Shown: one piece after another, positions 1 to 5,478 of the stretch
Position numbering within the stretch: the first letter of the stretch is position 1
How the letters are laid out: each line of letters starts with the position of its first letter
Origin: Lutibacter sp.
GTDB taxonomy: Bacteria > Bacteroidota > Bacteroidia > Flavobacteriales > Flavobacteriaceae
DNA: 5,478 bases
NCBI GenBank assembly: GCA_004195315.1
Contig: SDWL01000150.1
Location: 1 to 5,478 of the forward strand
Direction of reading: 5' to 3'
The notes under the pieces: model-generated
The model's database searches: none
What the model saw: the letters and a program-made list of their open reading frames with translations, nothing else
What the model was told of the DNA's origin: nothing
Position numbers and translations under genes: made by a program

Positions 1-19
1 AGATGTGTATAAGAGACAG
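1..19 (+). other. Tn5/Nextera mosaic end (library adapter)
   Basis: The first 19 bases are exactly AGATGTGTATAAGAGACAG, the hyperactive Tn5 mosaic end used in tagmentation libraries. The reverse complement closes the window at the other end. This is synthetic adapter sequence, so native DNA begins at base 20. Reading the overlapping TPR gene through it would add false C-terminal residues (CLLYTS). Confidence 0.98.
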
Positions 20-1350
20 TTCAAAAAGTACGCCAATGAAAGAAATAATAATGTAATAATTGCTCCAATTGAAATTAACACTTTTTGCTCTGATAGCTTT
101 TCTGTTTTATCAATATACTCATCAGTTTCAAAACGAATTCTAGTAAACTTATTTCTAATTTTGCGTTCTTCAATTTGAAGGCTATCATTTAAACGGACAT
201 AATTTGCTAAATACTTATTTGATTTTTTAGTATCAACTTTTGAAAGTAATAATAATGACTCTAATTTATCTCTATTATTCTCTACTTTATCAGCTAAAAT
301 TAAAGCTTCATTTGCATATAAAACTGCCTTAATTGTATCTAATCTTGACGCATAAAACTCTGATAAATGTCTATTAACAATGGTTAACCCTGAAATATAT
401 TTTGTGCTATCTCGAATTTTTAACGATTTATTTAATTCTTCAGCAACATTTGCTGTATCTCCACGTAAAAATTTTGTGTAAGCAATATTGTCAATTAACC
501 GTGCATAAAAGTTTAAATCCCTATTTTTTAAATTGTTATTTTTTAATGCTTTTTCAAAATTCTCAATGGCTTCTTCATATTTATGCTGTTTTTGATACAC
601 CAAGCCTAGATTACTTAAACTTCCTTCTTTAAACAATCCTATATCATCAGTCTCGTTTAAATATTCTAATGCTTTATTATGATAGTAAATTGCTTTATCA
701 AATTCTTCAAGATTGTAATAAATCAAACCTAAATAATTATAACATTGATAAATATTTAAAATTTTATTTAGTTTTTTATAAATAGTCAGAGCTTCAAACA
801 TTAAAACTTCACTCCCCGTATAATCTTTTAAACGCCCCTGAAGATAACCCATATTATACAACATTTTTGCTGTATAATATTCATGTTTTAGTGATTTGAA
901 ATTTTTATAAGCTTCATGATAATGATAATAAGTGCTATCAATAATTTCTTTTTTTGAGTAAAATGAAGCATAATTCCAATGCGCATCTCCTATTTTAAAT
1001 GTGTCACGAAGTGATGTAGCTAAAGACAATGCTTTAAAATTTACTTTTCGGAATAAATATTCACTATTTAAATTGTCTGCTTCAAAGGCAATTTTTGAGA
1101 AATAATTAATCTTTACAGAATCTGAAGATACTCCTTTTGCAAAATTAAATGCTTTTTGCAAAGCACCCTTTCTTTTGTTTATGTCAAATTTTCTATTTTT
1201 TGATTGCTGAATCCAACTCTCAACACTATCAATTTCACCTTTGATTATTTGACCATCAATAGGCTGCTTTTTATTACAAAAAACGAAAGTGAATAGTACA
1301 CATACATAAAATATGCGCGAAAAAAGGTTGTATTTTAATTTTGTATTCAA
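20..1350 (-). CDS. TPR sensor protein with one TM helix, 3' end cut off (probable TPR histidine kinase)
   Basis: The frame is open from a TTG at 1350 to the cut at base 20 and gives 443 native residues. Residues 1-25 form a signal-like hydrophobic N-terminus ending FVFC, a poor lipobox, so ordinary secretion or anchoring are both possible. Four TPR motifs follow at about 121-154, 161-194, 201-234 and 242-275; the last two show the classic G8/Y11/A20/A27 positions (G208, Y211, A220, A227; G249, Y252, A261, A268). Weaker helical repeats run to about 385. A charged coiled-coil (about 390-424, containing RIRFETDEY) leads into a TM helix at about 425-443. The TPRs should be periplasmic and the missing C-terminus cytoplasmic. 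In flavobacteria this junction is typical of TPR proteins ending in a HisKA_3/HATPase kinase, but a LuxR-type HTH is also possible; the deciding part is outside the window. No in-frame ATG exists near the 5' end. The only upstream in-frame stop lies inside the preceding terminator, so TTG is the best start. Confidence 0.85.
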
Positions 1351-1367
1351 TAATTGGAGTTTGAAAA

Positions 1368-1375
1368 CAAAGCTA
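1368..1375 (-). promoter_or_regulatory. Bacteroidota -7 box for the TPR gene
   Basis: The minus strand reads TAGCTTTG, an exact match to the Bacteroidota -7 consensus TAnnTTTG, 17 bases before the TTG start. It sits directly against the T-tract of the preceding terminator. No clear -33 TTTG is visible, because that space is occupied by the terminator stem. If used, the leader would be only about 10 nt. Confidence 0.35.
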
Positions 1376-1377
1376 CT

Positions 1378-1416
1378 AAAAAAAGCGGCTGTTTAAAAAG
1401 TTAAACAGTCGCTTTT
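1378..1416 (-). terminator. Intrinsic terminator of the small lipoprotein gene
   Basis: A 16-bp-arm hairpin (1381-1396 with 1401-1416, 4-nt loop) has one non-Watson-Crick pair (1388/1409). On the minus strand it is followed by seven T residues (1384-1378). It lies 44 nt after the lipoprotein stop codon and insulates that gene from the TPR gene, whose start is only about 28 bases further on. Confidence 0.85.
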
Positions 1417-1460
1417 AAAAACTTATAGTAAGTTATTTTTAACTATATCTAAATAATTTA

Positions 1461-1628
1461 TTATTCCCTCGTATTATCCAACTTAGCAGTACCTTCATCC
1501 CCAGTAGCAAAAAGTTCTTGTGTGTAAAGAGCTTCATCTTCAGCAATATCATCAGAAGCACAAGAAGTTAATGAAGTAAATGCCATAAATAAAAAAGAAA
1601 ATGCGAAAATAAATTTAATTGCTTTCAT
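1461..1628 (-). CDS. Small (55-aa) lipoprotein with acidic surface-export-like signal
   Basis: The frame begins ATG AAA GCA at 1628 and ends TAA at 1461. The N-terminus (MKAIKFIFAFSFLFMAF) is a lysine-led hydrophobic signal peptide. It ends in a canonical lipobox, L20-T21-S22-C23, so signal peptidase II should lipidate Cys23. The mature protein is only 33 residues, acidic and probably disordered, with aromatic residues at Y35 and F40. Directly after the Cys is ASDDIAEDE. The SDD resembles the lipoprotein export signal described for Flavobacterium and relatives (SDD-type acidic cluster), which predicts display on the outer face of the outer membrane. The gene ends in its own strong terminator. 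Upstream, a 219-bp gap with candidate operators separates it from the LytTR gene. Similar tiny TSC-lipobox acidic proteins are common, uncharacterised flavobacterial ORFs; no function is known to me. It is easily missed because it is shorter than usual ORF cut-offs. Confidence 0.85.
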   Translation of the reverse strand: MKAIKFIFAFSFLFMAFTSLTSCASDDIAEDEALYTQELFATGDEGTAKLDNTRE

Positions 1629-1749
1629 AATATTAAGAGTTTTAGGAAATTGAAAATATGTTAATAATTTTGTCTTCAGTTTATAAATTTACATTCCAAA
1701 GGTTTCCTTTTTTGAAATCCTATGAACTATAAGCGATTAAACTTTTGAC

Positions 1750-1761
1750 TAAAGTACTTTA
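1750..1761. promoter_or_regulatory. 12-bp perfect palindrome TAAAGTACTTTA
   Basis: TAAAGTACTTTA equals its own reverse complement. It lies two bases from the first TAAGGT-N5-ACCTTA dyad in the gap upstream of the lipoprotein gene, about 120 bases before that gene's start codon. This could be an operator for a dimeric regulator. AT-rich palindromes arise by chance, so confidence is limited. Confidence 0.35.
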
Positions 1762-1763
1762 TC

Positions 1764-1832
1764 TAAGGTGGTTAACCTTACTATAAATATCTTCTTTAGT
1801 AAAACGGTAATGTACAGGTGTGAAACCTTACT
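1764..1832. promoter_or_regulatory. Paired dyad motifs 50 bp apart, candidate operator upstream of the lipoprotein gene
   Basis: Copy 1 (1764-1782) is TAAGGT-ggtta-ACCTTACT and copy 2 (1814-1832) is ACAGGT-gtgaa-ACCTTACT. Start-to-start distance is exactly 50 bp, about five helical turns, so both would face the same side of the DNA. On the minus strand each reads AGTAAGGTT followed by ACCT. On that strand AAGGTTTCA (1829-1821) and ACCGTTTTA (1808-1800) also form a direct repeat with 21-bp spacing, the geometry of LytTR-family binding sites, though each box deviates from the published LytTR consensus. The array lies just downstream of the LytTR gene and about 135-205 bp upstream of the lipoprotein start. 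Binding by that LytTR protein is inferred from position and geometry. Confidence 0.4.
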
Positions 1833-1847
1833 TTATGAAAGGGAAAT

Positions 1848-2573
1848 TTAATTTAGAGATTGGTAAGAAAATTCTGATAAGTCTTTATTTATACTTTCTA
1901 TGTTTCCAATATACGTTTTGGTAAATGGAACTTCATAATTATTTCTTTTAATAGTGCACAAAAATTTACCATATTGAATTCTTGAAACATAGTTTTTATT
2001 AATAATATAACTCTTATGAATTCTATGAAAGTTAATAGGCAAAATATCTTCAAATGTTTTAAGTGTTTTAAAGGCACTAATAATATTGCCGTCACTCATA
2101 TAAAAATCGGTGTTATTATTATCGGCTTTTAAAAATAATATTTCTTCTGTTTTTAAATATTGATAATCTTTATAAGATTTTAAACAGATATTTTTTCTTG
2201 ATTGTGCTGGAATTTTTTTCAACACTTTTAAAACAGACTTGCGAATTTCTAATTCAGTTAACGGGTTTAATAAAAAATCGAAAAAACCATTTTTTATAAC
2301 TTCATACACTTTGTCTTTTGAGGAAGATATTGCTATAAATACTGGAAAATCATCATTAAATAAATTTAGTTCCTGAGCTAACTTAAATGGATTCTCAATA
2401 ACGTTATCAATATTAAAAAATACCAAATCTGGAGTTTCTTTTAATATGGTATTCATTGCGTTGTTGTAATCGCAAGAAGCTCCAATGCAATTAAATTCAC
2501 AGTAATCTTCTAAAACATTTTTAATGCTTTGAATAGAATGGGGGTTGTTATCAATAATAAAATAGTTTCTCAT
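1848..2573 (-). CDS. LytTR-family response regulator with degenerate (pseudo-)receiver domain
   Basis: This 241-residue protein has a REC domain (about 1-120) and a LytTR DNA-binding domain (about 130-235). The LytTR part is well preserved: the EEILFLKAD strand, then FHRIHKSYIINKNYV (about 182-196), matching the family F-x-R-x-H-x-S-y-x-x-N core. The REC fold is recognisable (FIIDNNPHS at 5-13, PDLVFFNID at 48-56, FFDFLLNPL at 97-105), but the chemistry is lost. The usual DD pair is D8-N9, the phospho-acceptor Asp position is N54, and the conserved Lys before Pro is N103. I checked the N54 and N103 codons on the DNA (AAT and AAC). It therefore probably acts without Asp phosphorylation, as a constitutive, ligand-gated or protein-gated transcription factor. 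The gene is divergent from a small peptide gene and upstream of a lipoprotein and TPR sensor on the same strand. No terminator is seen after it, so read-through into the lipoprotein gene is possible. Confidence 0.95.
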   Translation of the reverse strand: MRNYFIIDNNPHSIQSIKNVLEDYCEFNCIGASCDYNNAMNTILKETPDLVFFNIDNVIENPFKLAQELNLFNDDFPVFIAISSSKDKVYEVIKNGFFDFLLNPLTELEIRKSVLKVLKKIPAQSRKNICLKSYKDYQYLKTEEILFLKADNNNTDFYMSDGNIISAFKTLKTFEDILPINFHRIHKSYIINKNYVSRIQYGKFLCTIKRNNYEVPFTKTYIGNIESINKDLSEFSYQSLN

Positions 2574-2604
2574 AATTTTGGAGAGGGCAAATAATAGTTT
2601 TACA

Positions 2605-2612
2605 CAAATTTA
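2605..2612 (-). promoter_or_regulatory. Bacteroidota -7 box for the LytTR gene
   Basis: The minus strand reads TAAATTTG, an exact TAnnTTTG match 31 bases upstream of the ATG at 2573. A leader of about 25 nt is implied. A -33 TTTG at the usual 17-21 bp spacing is not evident. Upstream of it lies the inverted repeat at 2634-2673. Confidence 0.5.
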
Positions 2613-2633
2613 CTAAAGTTCAAGCAAAGCATT

Positions 2634-2673
2634 GTGTGGTTTATCCTTCCTTTTTTTATGGATAAACCAACAC
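2634..2673. repeat. Inverted repeat in the divergent promoter region
   Basis: TGGTTTATCC (2637-2646) and GGATAAACCA (2660-2669) are perfect 10-bp inverted arms around a 13-nt loop. Three more base pairs (GTG 2634-2636 with CAC 2671-2673) follow across a single bulged A at 2670. It sits about 25 bp upstream of the LytTR -7 box, where an activator or repressor would bind, and about 130 bp upstream of the divergent peptide gene. It is not placed as a terminator, since no gene runs into it from either side. Confidence 0.5.
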
Positions 2674-2800
2674 TTTTTGAATTCTATCTTCTTAATTTTA
2701 CACTAGTAATATTAGTACAGTTTATTTCATATAAGTTTTAGTTAACCCCGTTTAAAGGTGATAGTTAAATTAATTATAAATACTTTTTGGATAACAAAAA

Positions 2801-2998
2801 ATGAAAAAAAAACTAACTACACATAAAAAATCAAAAAATACTTTAGACATGAAAAAAATTGCAAATATGGATTCTAAAAGCACTATCGCAAGTTCTAAAA
2901 GCTTCATAAATGATACCTCTGAAAATAACCCTGAACAGCAAAGCAACAAATATCCAAGTGATATTCAAAGGTTATTTGAACATTTAGGAATTGATTAA
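2801..2998 (+). CDS. Hypothetical 65-aa Cys-free peptide, divergent from LytTR gene
   Basis: The frame runs from ATG (2801) to TAA (2998). It is the only plus-strand gene. The product is a soluble peptide without a signal sequence. Residues 1-21 are lysine-rich (MKKKLTTHKKSKNTLDMKKI), the middle (22-50) is rich in Ser/Thr/Asn, and the last 12-14 residues (YPSDIQRLFEHLGID) look like a short amphipathic helix. There are no Cys, Trp or Gly-Gly residues. An A-rich stretch precedes the ATG, as is usual in this phylum. An imperfect -7-like TACTTTTTG lies at 2781-2789, which would leave almost no leader; Met17 (2849) is the alternative start. The basic N-terminus loosely recalls leader peptides of Bacteroidota RiPP precursors, but there is no modifying enzyme in the window and I do not assign that function. 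It could equally be a small partner of the neighbouring regulator. Confidence 0.6.
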   Translation: MKKKLTTHKKSKNTLDMKKIANMDSKSTIASSKSFINDTSENNPEQQSNKYPSDIQRLFEHLGID

Positions 2999-3111
2999 TA
3001 TCTTTTTAAAAAAGCCCCTAAGTTGTTGGTTTTAATTTTTAGTTCTCATTAAAAAGAATAAGATACTTGCAATTAATATAAAAACAATAAAATATTTTAA
3101 TCTTATTTATC

Positions 3112-3145
3112 AAAAAAGGCGCTAAAAAATTTAGTGCCTTTTTTT
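3112..3145. terminator. Bidirectional intrinsic terminator between converging genes
   Basis: A hairpin with 15-bp arms (3112-3126 with 3130-3144, 3-nt loop AAA) has one G-T wobble at 3121/3135. It is flanked by six A on the left and seven T on the right, so it can end transcription from both sides. It lies 30 nt after the stop of the MORN-like gene on the minus strand and about 113 nt after the plus-strand peptide gene. Confidence 0.85.
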
Positions 3146-3173
3146 AATTTTATAGAAACATTAATTCTAATCG

Positions 3174-3521
3174 CTAGTTAACCACCAATGCTTTTTCTTC
3201 AACATTAATAATTTTATTTTCTTTATAGGTTACAATGTTAATTTTATCTTTTTTAAAGTAGGTCCAAACACCATCTTTTTTACCATTTTTATAATTTGCT
3301 GTTACAGTTATATTTCCTTGCATATCATAACTAATCCAAGTGTCATGTAATTTTCCTTCTTTATTAAAAAATCCTTCACGTTCAACAATTGTATTATTAT
3401 CAGCAAAATAATAGGTTGCCTGTACTATATCATTCTCTATTTTTTTGTAGTCTACTTTTTGTTCTTGCGAAAATGCCGCAATACAAAACAACATAACAAC
3501 TATGTTTACAAATGCTCTCAT
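3174..3521 (-). CDS. Small secreted MORN-repeat-like protein
   Basis: This 115-residue protein starts with a signal peptide (about 1-19, hydrophobic core VNIVVMLFCIAAF, ending FSQ), so it should be exported to the periplasm or beyond. The mature part carries two MORN_2/YwqK-like beta-hairpin repeats: about 47-71 (EREGFFNKEGKLHDTW) and 72-94 (ANYKNGKKDGVWTYF). Both show the Y/F-x-N/K-G-K-x-(D/G)-x-W pattern. From memory, close relatives in flavobacteria are often labelled nicotinic acid mononucleotide adenylyltransferase. There is no HxGH nucleotidyltransferase motif here and the protein is far too short, so that name should not be used. Its function is unknown; such repeats usually serve binding or structural roles. 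It ends in TAG ahead of a shared terminator and has an exact -7 box upstream, so it looks monocistronic and independent of the transporter gene 259 bp upstream. Confidence 0.88.
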   Translation of the reverse strand: MRAFVNIVVMLFCIAAFSQEQKVDYKKIENDIVQATYYFADNNTIVEREGFFNKEGKLHDTWISYDMQGNITVTANYKNGKKDGVWTYFKKDKINIVTYKENKIINVEEKALVVN

Positions 3522-3563
3522 CTTTTTTATTTTTTAGTTAATACTTAACATTAAATCATATTT

Positions 3564-3571
3564 CAAATGTA
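3564..3571 (-). promoter_or_regulatory. Bacteroidota -7 box for the MORN-like gene
   Basis: The minus strand reads TACATTTG, an exact TAnnTTTG match 42 bases upstream of the ATG at 3521, giving a leader of about 35 nt. The -33 position is AT-rich (AGGTTTTA) without a clear TTTG. A TTAACGTTAA palindrome (3598-3607) lies just above. Confidence 0.5.
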
Positions 3572-3780
3572 TGTATTTTACCTTTTAAAACCTGTTATTA
3601 ACGTTAAGTTTACATTAATTTTTTATTTATTATATCTGACCGTTTCACCTTCAGTATTTTAACTGACGTTTGTCTTTTCCTTTAAAATTAAGATTATTAA
3701 AAAAATATATTTGTTAACATTAATTACACATTGAATTATTAAAAGATTAAGTAGTACTATTAACAAGAAGCAAATAACTA

Positions 3781-5459
3781 TTAATTTTTAATTTCTTCAT
3801 TTTCAAATAAGGAATCTTTCTCATCATAAAGAAGTTCAGCAACCTCAATTAATTTTTTGATAATATCATTCACGTTGGCATCATCATTAAATAATGACGA
3901 TGCCATTTCAATTGTAATTAAATCTTTTCTAATTAATTTATCAATAGATTTATTACTTAATTTTTTATTTGCTTTTGCTTCTTTTTTAAGTTCGGTTAGT
4001 TTATCGGAATATTTTTCTGCTTTCTCCTCAGTTCTATACTTATAAATAACCCTTAGAACTTTAATTGCTTTTTTTCTAAAACCGTTATATTCTTTAATTA
4101 AATACTTATTATTTAAAGTTGGCGCCAAATTAATATTTCTTCTTAATTCTTTAACGCCCTTTATAACCTCAACCATTTTTCGATTGGCAATTTTAATGTC
4201 TGTTATCTTACTATTTTGAGATTCAGTAAGGCCCATATTTTTTTGAGCAGTAGATGCATACTTTAAAATTTCACCATAAATAGTTTTTACTTTTTTATAG
4301 TATAAATCTTTAACATCTACATGGAGACCTTTTGTGGATTTCTTTATAATAGTTTTAATTTTCTCATCAGATTTAATATCATCTCTATGAATGTTTAATC
4401 CATGAGTAACAATTTCAAAAATTGCATTTTTATATAAATACTTAGATTCCTTAATTAATGACGAAATAACAGTTGCGGGAAACTCTAAAATAGCTTCGTT
4501 TAAATATTTAGGTTCATCAATATCCTTATCAATCTTTTCTTTGAAAGTTCTTAATAAGAAACGTTCTAACTTTTTAATTAAAGGAATCATTAATAGTACA
4601 CCTATCACATTAAATATTGTGTGAAATAATGCTAATTTTAATGTGTAATCTGTTGAAGCTATTCCAATAATCTCTGATAAATAATTTACAAAATAAGATA
4701 GTGGGAAAATAAAGGCTATAGCTACAACTCCAGTAAATAGATTAAATATTAAGTGAGCACCTGCCAATCTTTTCCCTGCTAAATTTGAGCTGACAGCTCC
4801 TAAAACTGCAGTTACAGTAGTTCCTATATTTGAACCTATTGCTAATGCTAAAGCATTTTCATATTCTATTTGACCCGCAGATAAAGCTGTTAATATTATT
4901 GCTAATGTTGCGCTGCTAGATTGAAGTATTATTGTAATAATAATCCCAATTCCCGCATAAATAAGCACTCCTATAAATCCTGAAACTGCATATTGAGTTA
5001 AATTAATATGATTGCTAAAATCGTCAAATCCTATTTTCATGTAATGAATCCCTAAAAAGAAAAATCCTAAACCTGCTAAAACATTTCCTACTCCTTTTAA
5101 AGAAGCTTTTTTTTGAAATGAAAAAACAATTCCGAAAACCAACATAGGCATTGCTAAAGCTGAAATATTAATTTTTAGACCAAAGCCAGCAACCAACCAA
5201 GCAGTAGCCGTAGTTCCTATATTTGCACCAAGTATTAAACCTAAACCTTGTGATAAGTTAATTAAACCGGCACTAATAAATGAAATTGTAATAACTGAAA
5301 CTAATGAACTGGATTGAATTAAAGCCGAAACAAAAGCACCAACTGTTATGCTTTTATAAAGTTTATCTGTCGCTTTTTTTAAGATGTTTTGTAACGGACC
5401 TTTTGTAAAAACTTTAAAGCCCTCTTCTAACATAATCATACCAAAAAGTAAAATTGCTA
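3781..5459 (-). CDS. Na+/phosphate cotransporter-family protein with PhoU-like C-terminus, 5' end cut off
   Basis: This is an inner-membrane transporter of the Na_Pi_cotrans (NptA/YjbB, SLC34-like) family, expected to move phosphate with sodium. Numbering from the first Met (5439), there are two homologous membrane halves. Half one (about 1-150) has QSSS at 42-45 and GANIGTT at 71-77. Half two (about 155-290) has QSSS at 173-176 and GSNIGTT at 202-208. These paired QSSS and G-x-NIGTT motifs are the family signature for substrate and Na+ binding. A Lys/Glu-rich, helical PhoU-like region (about 310-545) follows and may tune transport to phosphate status. The frame stays open upstream of that Met as AILLFG, the usual lead-in to the GM of this family. 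The true start therefore lies beyond the cut and probably only 10-15 residues are missing. Its promoter is outside the window. No convincing terminator follows in the 259-bp gap after its TAA. Whether the real substrate is phosphate cannot be settled from sequence. Confidence 0.95.
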
Positions 5460-5478
5460 CTGTCTCTTATACACATCT
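5460..5478 (-). other. Tn5/Nextera mosaic end (library adapter)
   Basis: The last 19 bases are CTGTCTCTTATACACATCT, the exact reverse complement of bases 1-19. Together they mark the window as one tagmented fragment with an insert of 5440 bp (20-5459). The transporter gene is interrupted here by the library cut. Confidence 0.98.

Noticed and set aside
402..632. Plus-strand open frame of 76 codons
   Set aside because: It lies wholly inside the minus-strand TPR gene, is rich in Leu/Tyr/Phe/Cys as expected of an antisense AT-rich frame, and has no recognisable motif.
1898..2095. Second minus-strand open frame of 65 codons
   Set aside because: It is an out-of-frame shadow within the LytTR domain coding region; the in-frame protein is clearly conserved.
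2739..2768. Direct repeat TAGTTAA at 2739 and 2762 upstream of the peptide gene
   Set aside because: Seven AT-rich bases at 23-bp spacing are expected by chance in this composition; kept only as a possible regulator half-site pair.
3006..3040. Possible second terminator just after the small peptide gene (AAAAGCCCC ... TTGGTTTT)
   Set aside because: The stem has only two GC pairs plus A-T pairs with a bulge and an 11-nt loop; the hairpin at 3112-3145 is far stronger.
3598..3607. Palindrome TTAACGTTAA upstream of the MORN-like gene
   Set aside because: Ten bases of mostly A/T with no second copy; it could be an operator but nothing supports it.
3635..3673. Near-repeat CTGACCGTTT / CTGACGTTTG resembling LytTR boxes
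   Set aside because: The boxes are 26 bp apart, not 21-22, they differ by an indel, and they lie between two genes with no signalling role; chance is a sufficient explanation.
3740..3760. Possible hairpin around TAGTACTA as terminator of the transporter gene
   Set aside because: Only eight bases pair perfectly, with no GC-rich stem and no T-tract.
3857..4045. Plus-strand open frame of 62 codons
   Set aside because: It is antisense to the PhoU-like region of the transporter gene; its hydrophobic composition is the complement of Lys/Glu-rich coding sequence.
1..5478. Transposable element with terminal inverted repeats
   Set aside because: The repeats are exact synthetic Tn5 mosaic ends and the insert contains no transposase.

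Overview
This is an AT-rich fragment (GC roughly 28% by eye). It most likely comes from a member of the Flavobacteriaceae (Bacteroidota), possibly marine. The reasons are exact matches to the Bacteroidota -7 promoter element TAnnTTTG ahead of genes, start codons without a clear Shine-Dalgarno sequence, a small lipoprotein with a flavobacterial-style acidic export signal, a TPR signalling protein with a coiled-coil/TM junction of flavobacterial type, and a LytTR regulator. Both ends (1-19 and 5460-5478) are the 19-bp Tn5/Nextera mosaic end in inverted orientation. The real genomic insert is therefore 20-5459, and both terminal genes are cut by library preparation, not by biology.

Layout. All genes but one lie on the minus strand. 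Read in minus-strand order from the right they are: (1) an N-terminally clipped Na+/phosphate cotransporter-family protein with a C-terminal PhoU-like helical region (5459-3781); (2) a small secreted protein with MORN-like repeats (3521-3174); (3) a LytTR response regulator whose receiver domain has lost key phosphorylation residues (2573-1848); (4) a 55-residue lipoprotein with a probable surface-export signal (1628-1461); (5) a large periplasmic TPR protein with one TM helix at the cut (1350-20), most likely the sensor half of a TPR histidine kinase. The exception is a 65-residue Cys-free peptide gene on the plus strand (2801-2998), divergent from the LytTR gene. No intergenic stretch exceeds 300 bases.

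Regulation. Two intrinsic terminators are clear. One (1378-1416) ends the lipoprotein transcript. The other (3112-3145) is shared by the converging peptide and MORN genes. Exact TAnnTTTG boxes precede the LytTR gene, the MORN gene and the TPR gene. The 219-bp gap between the LytTR and lipoprotein genes holds two copies of a dyad motif exactly 50 bp apart, a LytTR-like direct repeat, and a 12-bp perfect palindrome. The LytTR/peptide divergent region holds a 10-bp-arm inverted repeat.

The part most worth following up is the left half, 20-2998. It may be a small sensory locus: a pseudo-receiver LytTR regulator, a candidate operator array, a surface lipoprotein and a TPR membrane sensor. The functional links between them are inferred from proximity. 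The right half is ordinary transport and housekeeping content.
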